Notes under the pieces: generated by a model
Databases searched by the model: none
Told to the model about the DNA's origin: nothing
Seen by the model: the letters and a program-made list of their open reading frames with translations, nothing else
Origin: Rhodobacteraceae bacterium Alg231-30
Lineage (GTDB): Bacteria > Pseudomonadota > Alphaproteobacteria > Rhodobacterales > Rhodobacteraceae
Reading direction: 5' to 3'
DNA length: 64,000 nucleotides
NCBI GenBank assembly: GCA_900143615.1
Contig: FREU01000005.1
Location: forward strand, 62,084-126,083
Position numbers and translations under genes: made by a program
In this document: positions 54,776 to 63,529 of the stretch, one piece after another
How positions within the stretch are numbered: position 1 is the first letter of the stretch
Layout: every line of letters starts with the position of its first letter

Positions 54776-56566
54776 TTAACCTTTTGGTGAATACCAAATC
54801 GGCGAACCCCAAGCCCGTTCCTGAATGATAGGTTTCACTTCTGGCAAAAGGGGCAAGCCATTGCGCACAGCGTCATAGGTGGTCCAGCGCGGCGTAGGGA
54901 TTTCAATGGCGCGGGCATAATAAAATGCCCCCTGATCAGGTGAGAACGCGTCGTCGGTCCAATGGCCAATCAATGTCGCTGCCCCAATGTCGTTGGTATA
55001 GAGCGCGGTTTCCAAATCTACTGTGTTGCCTACCGCGGCCAGCTTACCGTCTTCATTCATTCCACGATCATCGGACCACGTCACATCAATGATCTTCTCG
55101 TGCAACTCTCCCTCACCATCAACCCAGCCTTTGATGATCTGAACCCGATCCAGATTGGCCCCCATCGGATCCATCTCGGCATAGACGGTAAACGTTGGCG
55201 CATCGTTAGAGACCGCAAGCACGCCCCCCATCGGTGTCCCCTTGGCGTACCCTTCCGCCACCATAGCCGCCGGATCACCCGCCGGATCGCTCAAGCCAAC
55301 ACCGCCAAACATACGCACCTTGATACGCGGACCCGAGGTGGCAAAGGTCTCCCGTCGCTTCATCGCATCATATAGCGACGCGCGGGTGTTCTCTTCGGCC
55401 CAGACACCGGCAAGCGAGCCAATCGACAGGTCCACCCCATCAATCCAACCGCCCACACCTCCGGAGCGCCGACGCTCCACGCTGCCGTCTTCTGGCCCGT
55501 GTCCACCGGTAAAGTCATCTTCGGCAATATCACTCATCAACCCGTTGTGATTATCCGTCCCGCCGATAAAGCCCAGCATATAAGGGTTGGTGCCCAACTT
55601 CTGTTCTTCGGCCAACCCAATCTTGAGCCCTTCGCGCACAAAGTCGCGTTTGGTGAAATACCGGTTCGAGTTCTTCTGGATTGAATTGGCATTCTCAAAG
55701 TCGGCAAATTCATCTGCCGTCCAGAACCCCGCATGTACCTCCGAGTTGCCTTTGATTTGCATCATCTCGATCAGCGGTTCCCACATCTGGCGCCGCTGTG
55801 CCCACTCTGGCGTCAGCTTTTGACCATAGCTGTCAATCTCTGGAAACATCAGCTGTTTGGACGCATTGGAGTTATGCGGGATCGCGAACAAGGTACTGCC
55901 CCCCGCTTTGGCCTGATCCATCCAATCCCACAGCTCTTCCACCTTGTTGCTGTCATAACTGGAGAACGGCAGCTCTGGCGTCACGTTGTCTCGAAAGATC
56001 ACGTTGCGATGCATGTTGCCCCCACCCGGAGCAGCCGACCATTCAAAAGCGACAAAGGCCGTAAAGTTACCCGGATCATTATGTTCTTCAGCGGCATCAA
56101 CAATGATCTGCCAACCGGACTTGGTGGTCTCGGGCCCCATATAAAACGGCGGATGGGACGGGTCATCGCCGCGGTTGTTAGAGACCACGTATTTGTAAAA
56201 CCACTGTTGCTTGTCTTCCAGCGTCTCCAAGCCACGCAGCTCAATCAGGTCTTCCTGCAGATGCCCGGGTGCGTCGGGATAGATCGTTGAATACATCTCG
56301 CCCAGATATTCCACGTGATCGCTGACGGCGGCGAAGTCCAACGGACGATCCAACTGCTTATGCCGCCCATCCACAATGACCGAAGCGCCCTTGGCAAATC
56401 GCAAACTATCTGACGGCATCAACCGCGCCCCACCTATAAAGGCATCCAGCGACAAAGCCGTGTGCATATGCGTTTCACCAAAATAGGCGTTGCGCACTGT
56501 GCCTTCTTGCGCGATCACGGGCGTCATCAAGCTAACGAGGGCTGTGGAAACCAAAAACCGTTTCAT
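54776..56566 (-). CDS. Exported DUF3604 protein, paralogue 2
   Basis: A 596-aa exported protein (signal MKRFLVSTALVSLMTPVIAQ). It carries the same ordered motifs as paralogue 1 with characteristic changes: FGETHMHTALSLD, AVSDHVEYLGE (where the others have T-D-H-T-D or T-E-H-T-D), AFEWSAAPGG, NMHRNVIFRD, AIPHNSNASKQLMF, GGTDNHNGL, WAEENTRASLYDAMKRRETF and SGPRI. It begins four bases after the preceding paralogue, whose last codons contain its ribosome binding site GAAGGA. The changed second motif suggests a different substrate or metal environment. Confidence 0.88.
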   Translation of the reverse strand: MKRFLVSTALVSLMTPVIAQEGTVRNAYFGETHMHTALSLDAFIGGARLMPSDSLRFAKGASVIVDGRHKQLDRPLDFAAVSDHVEYLGEMYSTIYPDAPGHLQEDLIELRGLETLEDKQQWFYKYVVSNNRGDDPSHPPFYMGPETTKSGWQIIVDAAEEHNDPGNFTAFVAFEWSAAPGGGNMHRNVIFRDNVTPELPFSSYDSNKVEELWDWMDQAKAGGSTLFAIPHNSNASKQLMFPEIDSYGQKLTPEWAQRRQMWEPLIEMMQIKGNSEVHAGFWTADEFADFENANSIQKNSNRYFTKRDFVREGLKIGLAEEQKLGTNPYMLGFIGGTDNHNGLMSDIAEDDFTGGHGPEDGSVERRRSGGVGGWIDGVDLSIGSLAGVWAEENTRASLYDAMKRRETFATSGPRIKVRMFGGVGLSDPAGDPAAMVAEGYAKGTPMGGVLAVSNDAPTFTVYAEMDPMGANLDRVQIIKGWVDGEGELHEKIIDVTWSDDRGMNEDGKLAAVGNTVDLETALYTNDIGAATLIGHWTDDAFSPDQGAFYYARAIEIPTPRWTTYDAVRNGLPLLPEVKPIIQERAWGSPIWYSPKG

Positions 56567-56570
56567 AAAC

Positions 56571-58451
56571 TTATCCTTCAGGGTTGTACCAAATCGGGGA
56601 AGTGTAAGCGCGTTCCTGAGTGATCATCTTGACCTCTTCAGGCATATCGACACCAAAGCGCACCGCATCATAGGCCGTCCAACGTGGCGTCGGGATTTCC
56701 AACACACGTACATAATAGAAGGCGTGCTGCGTCCCATCAAAATCAGGATCCGTCCAAACCGTGCGCAATTCGGCCTTGCCAATATCGTTGCTCCACGTCG
56801 GCACACTCAGATCAACCGTATTGCCAACAGGCGGCAGCTTGCCATTCTCGTCTGGCACGCGGTCTCCGGCCCAGACAACATCATGGACCTTCTCGTGGGT
56901 CACCCCGTCCTCGGTCACCCAACCTTTGACGATCTGCACACGGTCCAGATTGGCCCCCATCGGATCGCGCATCGCAGACACAAGAAACGAGGGAGCTTCA
57001 CTCTGTGGCCCCAGTTCGCCGCCCATAGGAACACCTTGCGCATATCCAACACGCGCGATGTCGCGCTGCTTGGCATCCTCGGCATCGAACGCCCCCGCAA
57101 AGAAGCGCACAGTGATCTGCGGTCCCGTAGTCGCATAGACCTCTCGCCGCTCTAGCGCATCAAACACGCCCGCACGGGTGTTTTCTGTGGCCCAAACAGC
57201 CGTTGGTCCCGGCGTTGCATATTGCCATCCCTTATAGCTGATGCCCAAATCATCATTGCCCTTGGCATACATTGTGGCACGATCTTTGCTGGGTTCCATC
57301 CATGTGAAAGCGCCAAAGAAGTTATCGTCATCCTGTGTCGTCAGGCCTGTGTGGATGTCAGACCCCCCAACAAATCCCAACTGGAACGGGTTCACACCCT
57401 GCGCTTTGTCAAACGCCAGCCCCTTTTGCAGGATCGAGCGCACATACTCATAGGGCAACATCTCGGGCGTTTTCGCCTCGGATACATCCAGATTGGCCCA
57501 ATCCCAGCTTTCATAATCCGCAAACTCATCTGTGGGTGACAGCAACGGATGGGTTTCGCTGTCGCCTTTGGTTTGCCCTATCTCGACAAGCTTCTCCCAC
57601 CGTGCGCGAGTGCGCAGGTATTCCTCATCAAAGGCCTCGCCATCGCGGAAGGTATCATTGGGCGCGAACATGATGCCATTGGACAGGTTCGGGTTATGCG
57701 GAATCGCCAAGACATCTCCGCCTGTCAGGTCTTCATAGTTTTGCATCCAATTCCACAGATCGCGCGGATCGGGGCTGCCCTTGGGGGGAGACATCAGAAA
57801 TGGTGACACTTGTAAGGCCCGTGACGGCCCATCCCGAAACAACACATTGCGATGCAGGTTGTTGCCCGCCACAAGCGATGTCCACTCATAGGCAATCAGA
57901 GCTGTGAACACATGCGGCTCGTTGAACTCTTCTGCCGCCTCGACAAGATCACGCCACGTATTATCATAGCCGTCGTTGCCAGGCTGATAGAGCAGAGCCT
58001 CACTCAGCGTGCCTTGGCTAAACTGTGCAATCAGATCAATGCTGGCTTGCTTGGCCGCCTCCCCACCTTTGGCAAACTCCTCGTGAAACTTCTTGCCCTG
58101 CTCATCCGCCATGATGTTTGGTGCGCCGCGCATGATGTCGGTGATCACCCCCATGCCATCGGTGTGCTCGGTCAGCATGTAGAAATCAAATGGCCGCGGC
58201 AGCTTCACCGGTTGGCCAGTGTTGGAGTTCACCTGCGCGCCGCGGGCAAAGCGGTACATATCGCGCGGCATCAGGGTCGTGCCCCCGCCCCCTGCATCCG
58301 CTGACAAAGCGGAATGCACATGCGTATCCCCAAACAAAACCAGAGTTGGAAAATCCGCTTCTGCATGCGGAGAATACGCAGCAGCCTCATCCTGTGCACA
58401 TAGGGCAGTGCTGTGCAGTAAAAGTGTGGTTGTCAAAAGCAGGTGTTTCAT
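56571..58451 (-). CDS. Exported DUF3604 protein, paralogue 3
   Basis: A 626-aa exported protein with signal MKHLLLTTTLLLHSTALCAQ. Motifs: FGDTHVHSALSAD, MLTEHTDGMG, AYEWTSLVAG, NLHRNVLFRD, AIPHNPNLSNGIMF, GGSDIHTGL, WATENTRAGVFDALERREVY and TTGPQI. It keeps the C-terminal block GANLDRVQIVKGW and IPTPRW shared by all three copies. The start ATG at 58451 lies two bases after the sulfatase stop; the open frame continues 91 codons upstream inside the sulfatase gene but has no protein character. Pairwise it is closer to paralogue 1 in its motifs than to paralogue 2. Confidence 0.88.
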   Translation of the reverse strand: MKHLLLTTTLLLHSTALCAQDEAAAYSPHAEADFPTLVLFGDTHVHSALSADAGGGGTTLMPRDMYRFARGAQVNSNTGQPVKLPRPFDFYMLTEHTDGMGVITDIMRGAPNIMADEQGKKFHEEFAKGGEAAKQASIDLIAQFSQGTLSEALLYQPGNDGYDNTWRDLVEAAEEFNEPHVFTALIAYEWTSLVAGNNLHRNVLFRDGPSRALQVSPFLMSPPKGSPDPRDLWNWMQNYEDLTGGDVLAIPHNPNLSNGIMFAPNDTFRDGEAFDEEYLRTRARWEKLVEIGQTKGDSETHPLLSPTDEFADYESWDWANLDVSEAKTPEMLPYEYVRSILQKGLAFDKAQGVNPFQLGFVGGSDIHTGLTTQDDDNFFGAFTWMEPSKDRATMYAKGNDDLGISYKGWQYATPGPTAVWATENTRAGVFDALERREVYATTGPQITVRFFAGAFDAEDAKQRDIARVGYAQGVPMGGELGPQSEAPSFLVSAMRDPMGANLDRVQIVKGWVTEDGVTHEKVHDVVWAGDRVPDENGKLPPVGNTVDLSVPTWSNDIGKAELRTVWTDPDFDGTQHAFYYVRVLEIPTPRWTAYDAVRFGVDMPEEVKMITQERAYTSPIWYNPEG

Positions 58452-58453
58452 AA

Positions 58454-60043
58454 TCACAGCCCCAGATCTTTTGGTGGAAACTTGGCAAAGGTTGCGGCAT
58501 GCGCTTTCAGTTCCGCCCCCAAGGAGGCCGTCCAGGCATTCATGCGGTGGCCAACCGGATATTCTTCCATCGGGTCGATGTAGAGATTGAATAGCCACGG
58601 CGCGAGGCCGGTCGGCACCACGGCCGCCATGTCGATGTAGAGAAACTTCTCTTGGGCAAGGCTCACCAACAGATGTGCCTTGTACTCGCGCATCCGCATC
58701 GCCGCCAATTGAGCACCAAGCCAATTATAGACATGCTCCCGCTTGCTCTCACCGTCATCAGCCAACAGAAACGAGGTCTGATCAATGCCGTCCCAATAGC
58801 GATCCGCAGGCAAAGCCTCGGCGTCCACACCGCCCAGTGCCAATGCGGTATCAAACAGGTCCATCAGATCAAACAACCCGTCAGACTCGCGCCCCGGGGC
58901 AATCATACCTTTCCAATAGGCAATACCGGGAACCCGCACGCCACCTTCCCATGTCGTGCCCTTAGCGCCGCGAAACGGGGTGTAGCCACTGTCAGGCCAG
59001 CTATCCATTTGAGGCCCGTTGTCAGAGGTGACAAAAATAAAGGTATTCTCAAGCACACCCGCACTTTCCAGCGCCTCAACGACGTCTCCGATATAGGCAT
59101 CCACTTCAACCATATTGTCACGATAGGGAAACTTGGACGCGCTGGCCCCGACGTATTCCTCAGACGGGAAATTGTCGGCATGTACCTTCATAAACGAATG
59201 ACTGATGAAAAACGGCTGCTCGCCCCCTGCAAGCTCGGCAATCCGTTTAACCGTATAGTCGCGCAGCTTGCGATCGCCTTCCGCCATCATCTCTGGGCTT
59301 GTGATTGTCTCAACCGTTTCCGTCGTCCCATCCGCCAGACCGAAAATCAGATCATTGATTGACCCGATTGATTGATACCGACCCAACTTGTCTTCGTCGT
59401 GTACCAAATCCGGAAACCGCCGCCCGTCATAGGCCTGCGTGTATTCCTTTTGCGCCTTGTAAAACCCAAAAAACTCGTCAAACCCCACATCATGCGGGCG
59501 CATGCCTTCGCCTTCACCGATGTGCCACTTCCCCACCAGCATGGTGTGATAGCCTGCGTCGCTCAGCAAACCAGCCGAGGTCAGTTCCCCTTCCCACGGG
59601 TTCACCTTTAACGTGTCACCCGCCAAAATCGGGCGGATTAGTCCGGTGCGCGCAGGCAGCCTTCCTGTATATATCGCGGCCCGCGTCGGCGTGCAGGTGT
59701 ATTGCGAATAGGTCGAGGTCAACTTTAACCCTTCGGCGGCCAGAGCGTCCATTTCCGGAGTTGCAGCACCAATCATTCCTCCACCGCCAAAGGCCCCAGG
59801 ATCGCCGTACCCCATATCGTCCACGACAAAGATCACGATATTTGGCCGCTGTCCGGTTTCTGCCAAATGGGCTGCCAATTTTTCCTGTGCGAGTGTTTCT
59901 TGGTCGGGACGCGGGATCGCTGGTTGTCGGTTTCCGCTTTCTGCAACCGCGCGTGACAGTTTTGATGCAGGCGGTGGCACGTCATCCGCAACCGCAAAGG
60001 TTGCTGCCAATACCATCCCAAAGACCAAAACCGGTTTCATCAT
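58454..60043 (-). CDS. Exported arylsulfatase-type sulfatase (CxPxR)
   Basis: A 529-aa type I sulfatase with a Sec signal (cleavage near AVADD). The metal motif is FVVDDMGYGD, the formylglycine site is CTPTRAAIYTGR (Cys type, needing conversion by a formylglycine-generating enzyme not encoded in the window). Other active-site residues are in GKWHIGEGE and TSDNGPQMD. It hydrolyses sulfate esters. It is the first gene of the DUF3604 cluster and two bases separate it from paralogue 3, so the sulfatase and the DUF3604 proteins probably treat the same substrate. Start ATG at 60043 with GAGG eight bases before. Confidence 0.92.
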   Translation of the reverse strand: MMKPVLVFGMVLAATFAVADDVPPPASKLSRAVAESGNRQPAIPRPDQETLAQEKLAAHLAETGQRPNIVIFVVDDMGYGDPGAFGGGGMIGAATPEMDALAAEGLKLTSTYSQYTCTPTRAAIYTGRLPARTGLIRPILAGDTLKVNPWEGELTSAGLLSDAGYHTMLVGKWHIGEGEGMRPHDVGFDEFFGFYKAQKEYTQAYDGRRFPDLVHDEDKLGRYQSIGSINDLIFGLADGTTETVETITSPEMMAEGDRKLRDYTVKRIAELAGGEQPFFISHSFMKVHADNFPSEEYVGASASKFPYRDNMVEVDAYIGDVVEALESAGVLENTFIFVTSDNGPQMDSWPDSGYTPFRGAKGTTWEGGVRVPGIAYWKGMIAPGRESDGLFDLMDLFDTALALGGVDAEALPADRYWDGIDQTSFLLADDGESKREHVYNWLGAQLAAMRMREYKAHLLVSLAQEKFLYIDMAAVVPTGLAPWLFNLYIDPMEEYPVGHRMNAWTASLGAELKAHAATFAKFPPKDLGL

Positions 60044-60362
60044 AACAACCACCTCACATGCCTTACGGTTTCTGAACCGAAAGGGCTCAATAATCATGCT
60101 TCAGCCCAGAGGCTTGAGTGAACTAACAGAAAAAAGTTTGTCGCGCGTAAAAATTACCTCCATCAAACATCTATTTTCATCAACGTGACAAGCCCTTGAT
60201 TTGAACTTCCGCGCTCATGCGGCCTCTAAGCAAGTTAACCATTCATCCACAGGGCGTCCCCTTGCTGCAGATCACATGTGCGCAATTGCAGTTGCGCGCG
60301 CACTGGACCTCGCCTTCTAGATTTCCTATATGAAAGACTCAGGAAAAGATGATGGACAGACC
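60044..60362. other. Divergent spacer between the sulfatase cluster and sufT
   Basis: A 319-base spacer that must hold both promoters. AT-rich stretches lie at 60128-60200. I see no clear palindrome. An alternative in-frame start for sufT lies at 60330. Confidence 0.4.
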
Positions 60363-60749
60363 ATGACACAGGCCCCCGATCCAGCCCACACCGACACTGA
60401 CGCCCCTGTCGAAGGTGCACCTTTGATTGCGCCGTCAAGCACAGACCACCCGTTGCACGAGCAACTGGTTGAAGCGTGCCGCAGTGTGTATGATCCGGAA
60501 ATTCCGGTGAATATCTATGACTTGGGCCTGATCTATACGATCGAAGTCACGGATGAAAACGACGTGAATGTGATCATGACACTCACGGCACCCGGTTGCC
60601 CTGTGGCCGGCGAGATGCCAGGCTGGGTTCAAGAAGCCGCTGCCGGCGTCCCCGGCGTACGCAACATCGAAGTTGATCTTGTATGGTCCCCGCCGTGGGG
60701 TATGGAAATGATGAGTGATGAAGCCCGCCTTGAACTTGGCTTCATGTGA
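60363..60749 (+). CDS. sufT: SUF system Fe-S assembly protein SufT (MIP18/DUF59)
   Basis: A 128-aa MIP18-family protein. After a disordered acidic start the core begins EACRSVYDPEIPVNIYDLGL, typical of DUF59, and continues with TLTAPGCPVAGEMPGW (conserved Cys) and DLVWSPPWGMEMMSD. It helps insert iron-sulfur clusters into target enzymes. The ATG at 60330 would add 11 residues; neither start has a strong ribosome binding site. It precedes sufA by 28 bases, and AAGGAGG in front of sufA suggests strong translation of that partner. Confidence 0.88.
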   Translation: MTQAPDPAHTDTDAPVEGAPLIAPSSTDHPLHEQLVEACRSVYDPEIPVNIYDLGLIYTIEVTDENDVNVIMTLTAPGCPVAGEMPGWVQEAAAGVPGVRNIEVDLVWSPPWGMEMMSDEARLELGFM

Positions 60750-60777
60750 TGAACCAAAGGGTTAAGGAGGAAAGCTG

Positions 60778-61176
60778 ATGTTTGGCATTCCTGGAAAACA
60801 AGCGGTCACCATGACACCGGCCGCCATTGCCCAGATCACCAAGCTGATGGCCCGCGAGGGCCATTCCGGCCTGCGGATTGGCGTCAAAAAGGGCGGCTGC
60901 GCGGGCATGGAATACACCATGGATTACGTGGCGGACACCGATCCCAATGACGAGGTAATCGAACAGGATGGCGCACGTGTCATGATCGCCCCGATGGCAC
61001 AGATGTTTCTATTTGGCACCGAGATCGACTATGAGATTTCGCTGCTGGAATCCGGCTTTAAGTTTAACAATCCCAACGTCAGCGACGCATGTGGCTGTGG
61101 CGAATCCATCAAATTCAAAGATGCCGATGAGCTTTCGCAAGAACTGGCCGCAAACGGTGCCCCTAAACTGGTCTGA
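60778..61176 (+). CDS. sufA: A-type iron-sulfur carrier protein (SufA/IscA family)
   Basis: A 132-aa A-type carrier. The three cluster cysteines are in KGGCAGMEY and the CGCG motif of SDACGCGESIKF. It receives Fe-S clusters from the scaffold and passes them to apoproteins such as aconitase or IspG. The N-terminal FGIPGKQAVTMTPAA is close to family norm. Preceded by AAGGAGGAAAG and coupled with sufT. The core sufBCDS genes are not in the window. Confidence 0.93.
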   Translation: MFGIPGKQAVTMTPAAIAQITKLMAREGHSGLRIGVKKGGCAGMEYTMDYVADTDPNDEVIEQDGARVMIAPMAQMFLFGTEIDYEISLLESGFKFNNPNVSDACGCGESIKFKDADELSQELAANGAPKLV

Positions 61177-61255
61177 TCCAACGCCCCACCCTTGACCTTG
61201 TGCCGCGCACACCTGACAACTGCACTTGAGTAATCCGTGACACCAAGGAGCAGAC

Positions 61256-62005
61256 ATGCGGCGCAAACTGGCAGCAGGCAATTGGAAAATGAACGGGCTT
61301 GGCAGCTCACTGGCTGAGCTGGAAACACTTTCCAAAGCCGAAAACACCCGACAAACAGACATTCTGATCTGCCCGCCCGCGACGCTTCTGTCGCGCGCTG
61401 CTGCAATGTCAGCTGACAGCCAAGTCATGGTGGGCGGCCAAGACTGCCATGCCGCCATCACCGGCGCCCACACAGGCGACATCTCCGCCGAGATGTTGCG
61501 CGATGCCGGTGCCGAAATGATCATTCTGGGCCATTCAGAGCGCCGCGCAGACCACAATGAATTTGACGAACACATCCGCGCCAAAGCCCGCGCCGTGTTT
61601 GAGACAGGCCTGACAGCCGTCATTTGCATGGGCGAAAGCCTTGCGGAGCGCGAAGCGGACAACACGCTTGATATCATCGGCGGCCAGCTTGCAGGTTCAA
61701 TCCCTGACAATGCCACAGGCGAAAACCTTGTGGTCGCGTATGAGCCGATCTGGGCGATTGGAACTGGCAAAGTGCCCACTCTCGCACAAATTGGCGAGGT
61801 TCATGACTTCATTCGCGCCCGACTTGAGCGCCGCTTTGGCGCAGGCGTCGGCCGCTCTGTGCGTCTGCTCTATGGCGGCTCGGTCAAACCCGACAACGCT
61901 GCGGACATCTTCTCGGTCTCCAACGTCGACGGGGCTCTGGTCGGTGGGGCAAGTTTGAAGGCGGCGGATTTTCAGGTCATCATCGACGCGCTGGACGCCA
62001 CCTAA
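61256..62005 (+). CDS. tpiA: Triosephosphate isomerase
   Basis: A 249-aa TIM barrel that interconverts glyceraldehyde-3-phosphate and dihydroxyacetone phosphate. Catalytic residues: Lys in GNWKMNG, His in ILGHSERR, Glu in YEPIWAIGTGK; the phosphate loop YGGSVKPDN and VGGASL are intact. Start ATG at 61256 with AAGGAG upstream. A GC-rich terminator follows. Confidence 0.98.
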   Translation: MRRKLAAGNWKMNGLGSSLAELETLSKAENTRQTDILICPPATLLSRAAAMSADSQVMVGGQDCHAAITGAHTGDISAEMLRDAGAEMIILGHSERRADHNEFDEHIRAKARAVFETGLTAVICMGESLAEREADNTLDIIGGQLAGSIPDNATGENLVVAYEPIWAIGTGKVPTLAQIGEVHDFIRARLERRFGAGVGRSVRLLYGGSVKPDNAADIFSVSNVDGALVGGASLKAADFQVIIDALDAT

Positions 62006-62083
62006 GACGTACTGGCGCTCTACACAAAACCACCCTTACCATGCTTTCTGAGAGAGGCAGGTTTTGGGTTCAGCAAAACCAAA

Positions 62084-62118
62084 CGCGGCGCCCGTTTTCG
62101 AGCGCCGCGCATTTTTTT
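62084..62118 (+). terminator. Terminator of tpiA
   Basis: CGCGGCGC-N10-GCGCCGCG followed by CATTTTTTT, between the convergent tpiA and TRAP permease genes. Confidence 0.9.
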
Positions 62119-62149
62119 AGAGATTAGCCGGTGTCACCGGATAACCCGG

Positions 62150-63529
62150 TCAGTTGGTGATGATCTCCGGCCCCATAAAGGTGTTGGGCAGGAAGGTCGA
62201 AATGATCGGGATATACGTGATCATGATCAGGAAGACGAACAGCACAGCCAGGAACGGCAGCGCGGCGCGCACAACACTCATCATCGGCATTCCGGCCACA
62301 CCCGAGGTCACAAACAAGTTGAGACCGACAGGTGGTGTGATCATCCCGATTTCCATGTTCACCACCATAATGATGCCCAAGTGGATCGGATCAATCCCCA
62401 ACTGAATAGCGATTGGGAACACCAGCGGCGCCACGATCACCAACAGCCCCGATGGCTCCATGAACTGTCCACCAATCAGCAGGATCACATTCACCACGAT
62501 CAGGAACACAATTGGACCAAAGCCTGCGTCCAACATCGCACCAGCGATCTGTTGTGGCACCTGCTGCTCGGTCAGAACATGCTTTAGGATCAGAGCATTG
62601 GCGATCACAAACAACAGCGTCACAGTCAGCTTACCAGCTTCAAACAACGTGTGTTTTGTATCCGGATGCACCCATGCCGACACCAGCGCTAAAGGCTTGC
62701 GCAGCAGGTTGATCTTTTCACCGCCATTTGCGCCCTCTGACAACGGCCCCATGTCTTTGTAGATGAAAGAGGCAATCAGGAACGAGTAGACAGCCGCCAC
62801 AGCCGCAGCTTCAGTTGGCGTAAAGATACCACCGTAAATGCCGCCCAGAATGATTACGATCAGGAACAAGCCCCAGCCCGCGTCGCGCGCAGATTGGAAG
62901 ATCTCGGTCCAGCCCAGCCATTCACCTTTGGGCAGGTTCTTTACCTTAGCCATCACGTAAATTGTGACCATCAGCATGATACCGGCCATCAGCCCCGGAA
63001 TAACGCCTGCAAGGAACATCCGCCCCACCGACACTTCCACCGCAGCCGCGTAGACCACCATCACAATCGAAGGCGGGATCAGGATGCCCAAAGTACCCGC
63101 GTTACAGATCACGCCAGCTGCGAATTCCTTGGAATAGCCAACCTGACGCATGCCTGCGATAACGATCGAGCCAATCGCCACAACTGTCGCGGGCGATGAT
63201 CCGGACAAGGCGGCAAACATCATACAGGCAAACACACCTGCAATCGCCAAGCCGCCGGGCAAATGCCCCACACAGGCAATCGAGAAGCGAATGATCCGCC
63301 GCGCCACACCACCCGTCGTCATAAACGACGAGGCCAGAATGAAGAACGGGATCGCCAGCAGGGTAAAGTGCCCTTCAAAGGCTTCAAATAAGGTGCCAGC
63401 CACCGACGCCATTGTGGCATCCGAGAACAGCAACAAGAACATGATCGAGCTCAAACCCAGGCTGACCGCGATAGGAACACCGATCAGCAACAGGCCAATC
63501 ACCATTCCAAACAAAAGGACTACATCCAT
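62150..63529 (-). CDS. dctM: TRAP transporter large permease (DctM family)
   Basis: A 459-aa membrane protein with about 12-13 hydrophobic segments, the size and pattern of the large TRAP subunit. Family motifs include the ALSGSSPATVVAIGSI sodium-site region and GILIPPSIVMVVYA, plus the second-half counterpart GMITPPVGLNLFV. It drives uptake of an organic acid or similar solute with sodium, using a periplasmic binding protein (outside this window). The substrate is unknown. Its ATG overlaps the small-subunit stop codon (TAATG). Confidence 0.95.
   Translation of the reverse strand: MDVVLLFGMVIGLLLIGVPIAVSLGLSSIMFLLLFSDATMASVAGTLFEAFEGHFTLLAIPFFILASSFMTTGGVARRIIRFSIACVGHLPGGLAIAGVFACMMFAALSGSSPATVVAIGSIVIAGMRQVGYSKEFAAGVICNAGTLGILIPPSIVMVVYAAAVEVSVGRMFLAGVIPGLMAGIMLMVTIYVMAKVKNLPKGEWLGWTEIFQSARDAGWGLFLIVIILGGIYGGIFTPTEAAAVAAVYSFLIASFIYKDMGPLSEGANGGEKINLLRKPLALVSAWVHPDTKHTLFEAGKLTVTLLFVIANALILKHVLTEQQVPQQIAGAMLDAGFGPIVFLIVVNVILLIGGQFMEPSGLLVIVAPLVFPIAIQLGIDPIHLGIIMVVNMEIGMITPPVGLNLFVTSGVAGMPMMSVVRAALPFLAVLFVFLIMITYIPIISTFLPNTFMGPEIITN

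Noticed and set aside
58452..58724. A 91-codon N-terminal extension of DUF3604 paralogue 3
   Set aside because: It lies inside the sulfatase gene, has no protein character, and the ATG at 58451 begins a clear signal peptide.
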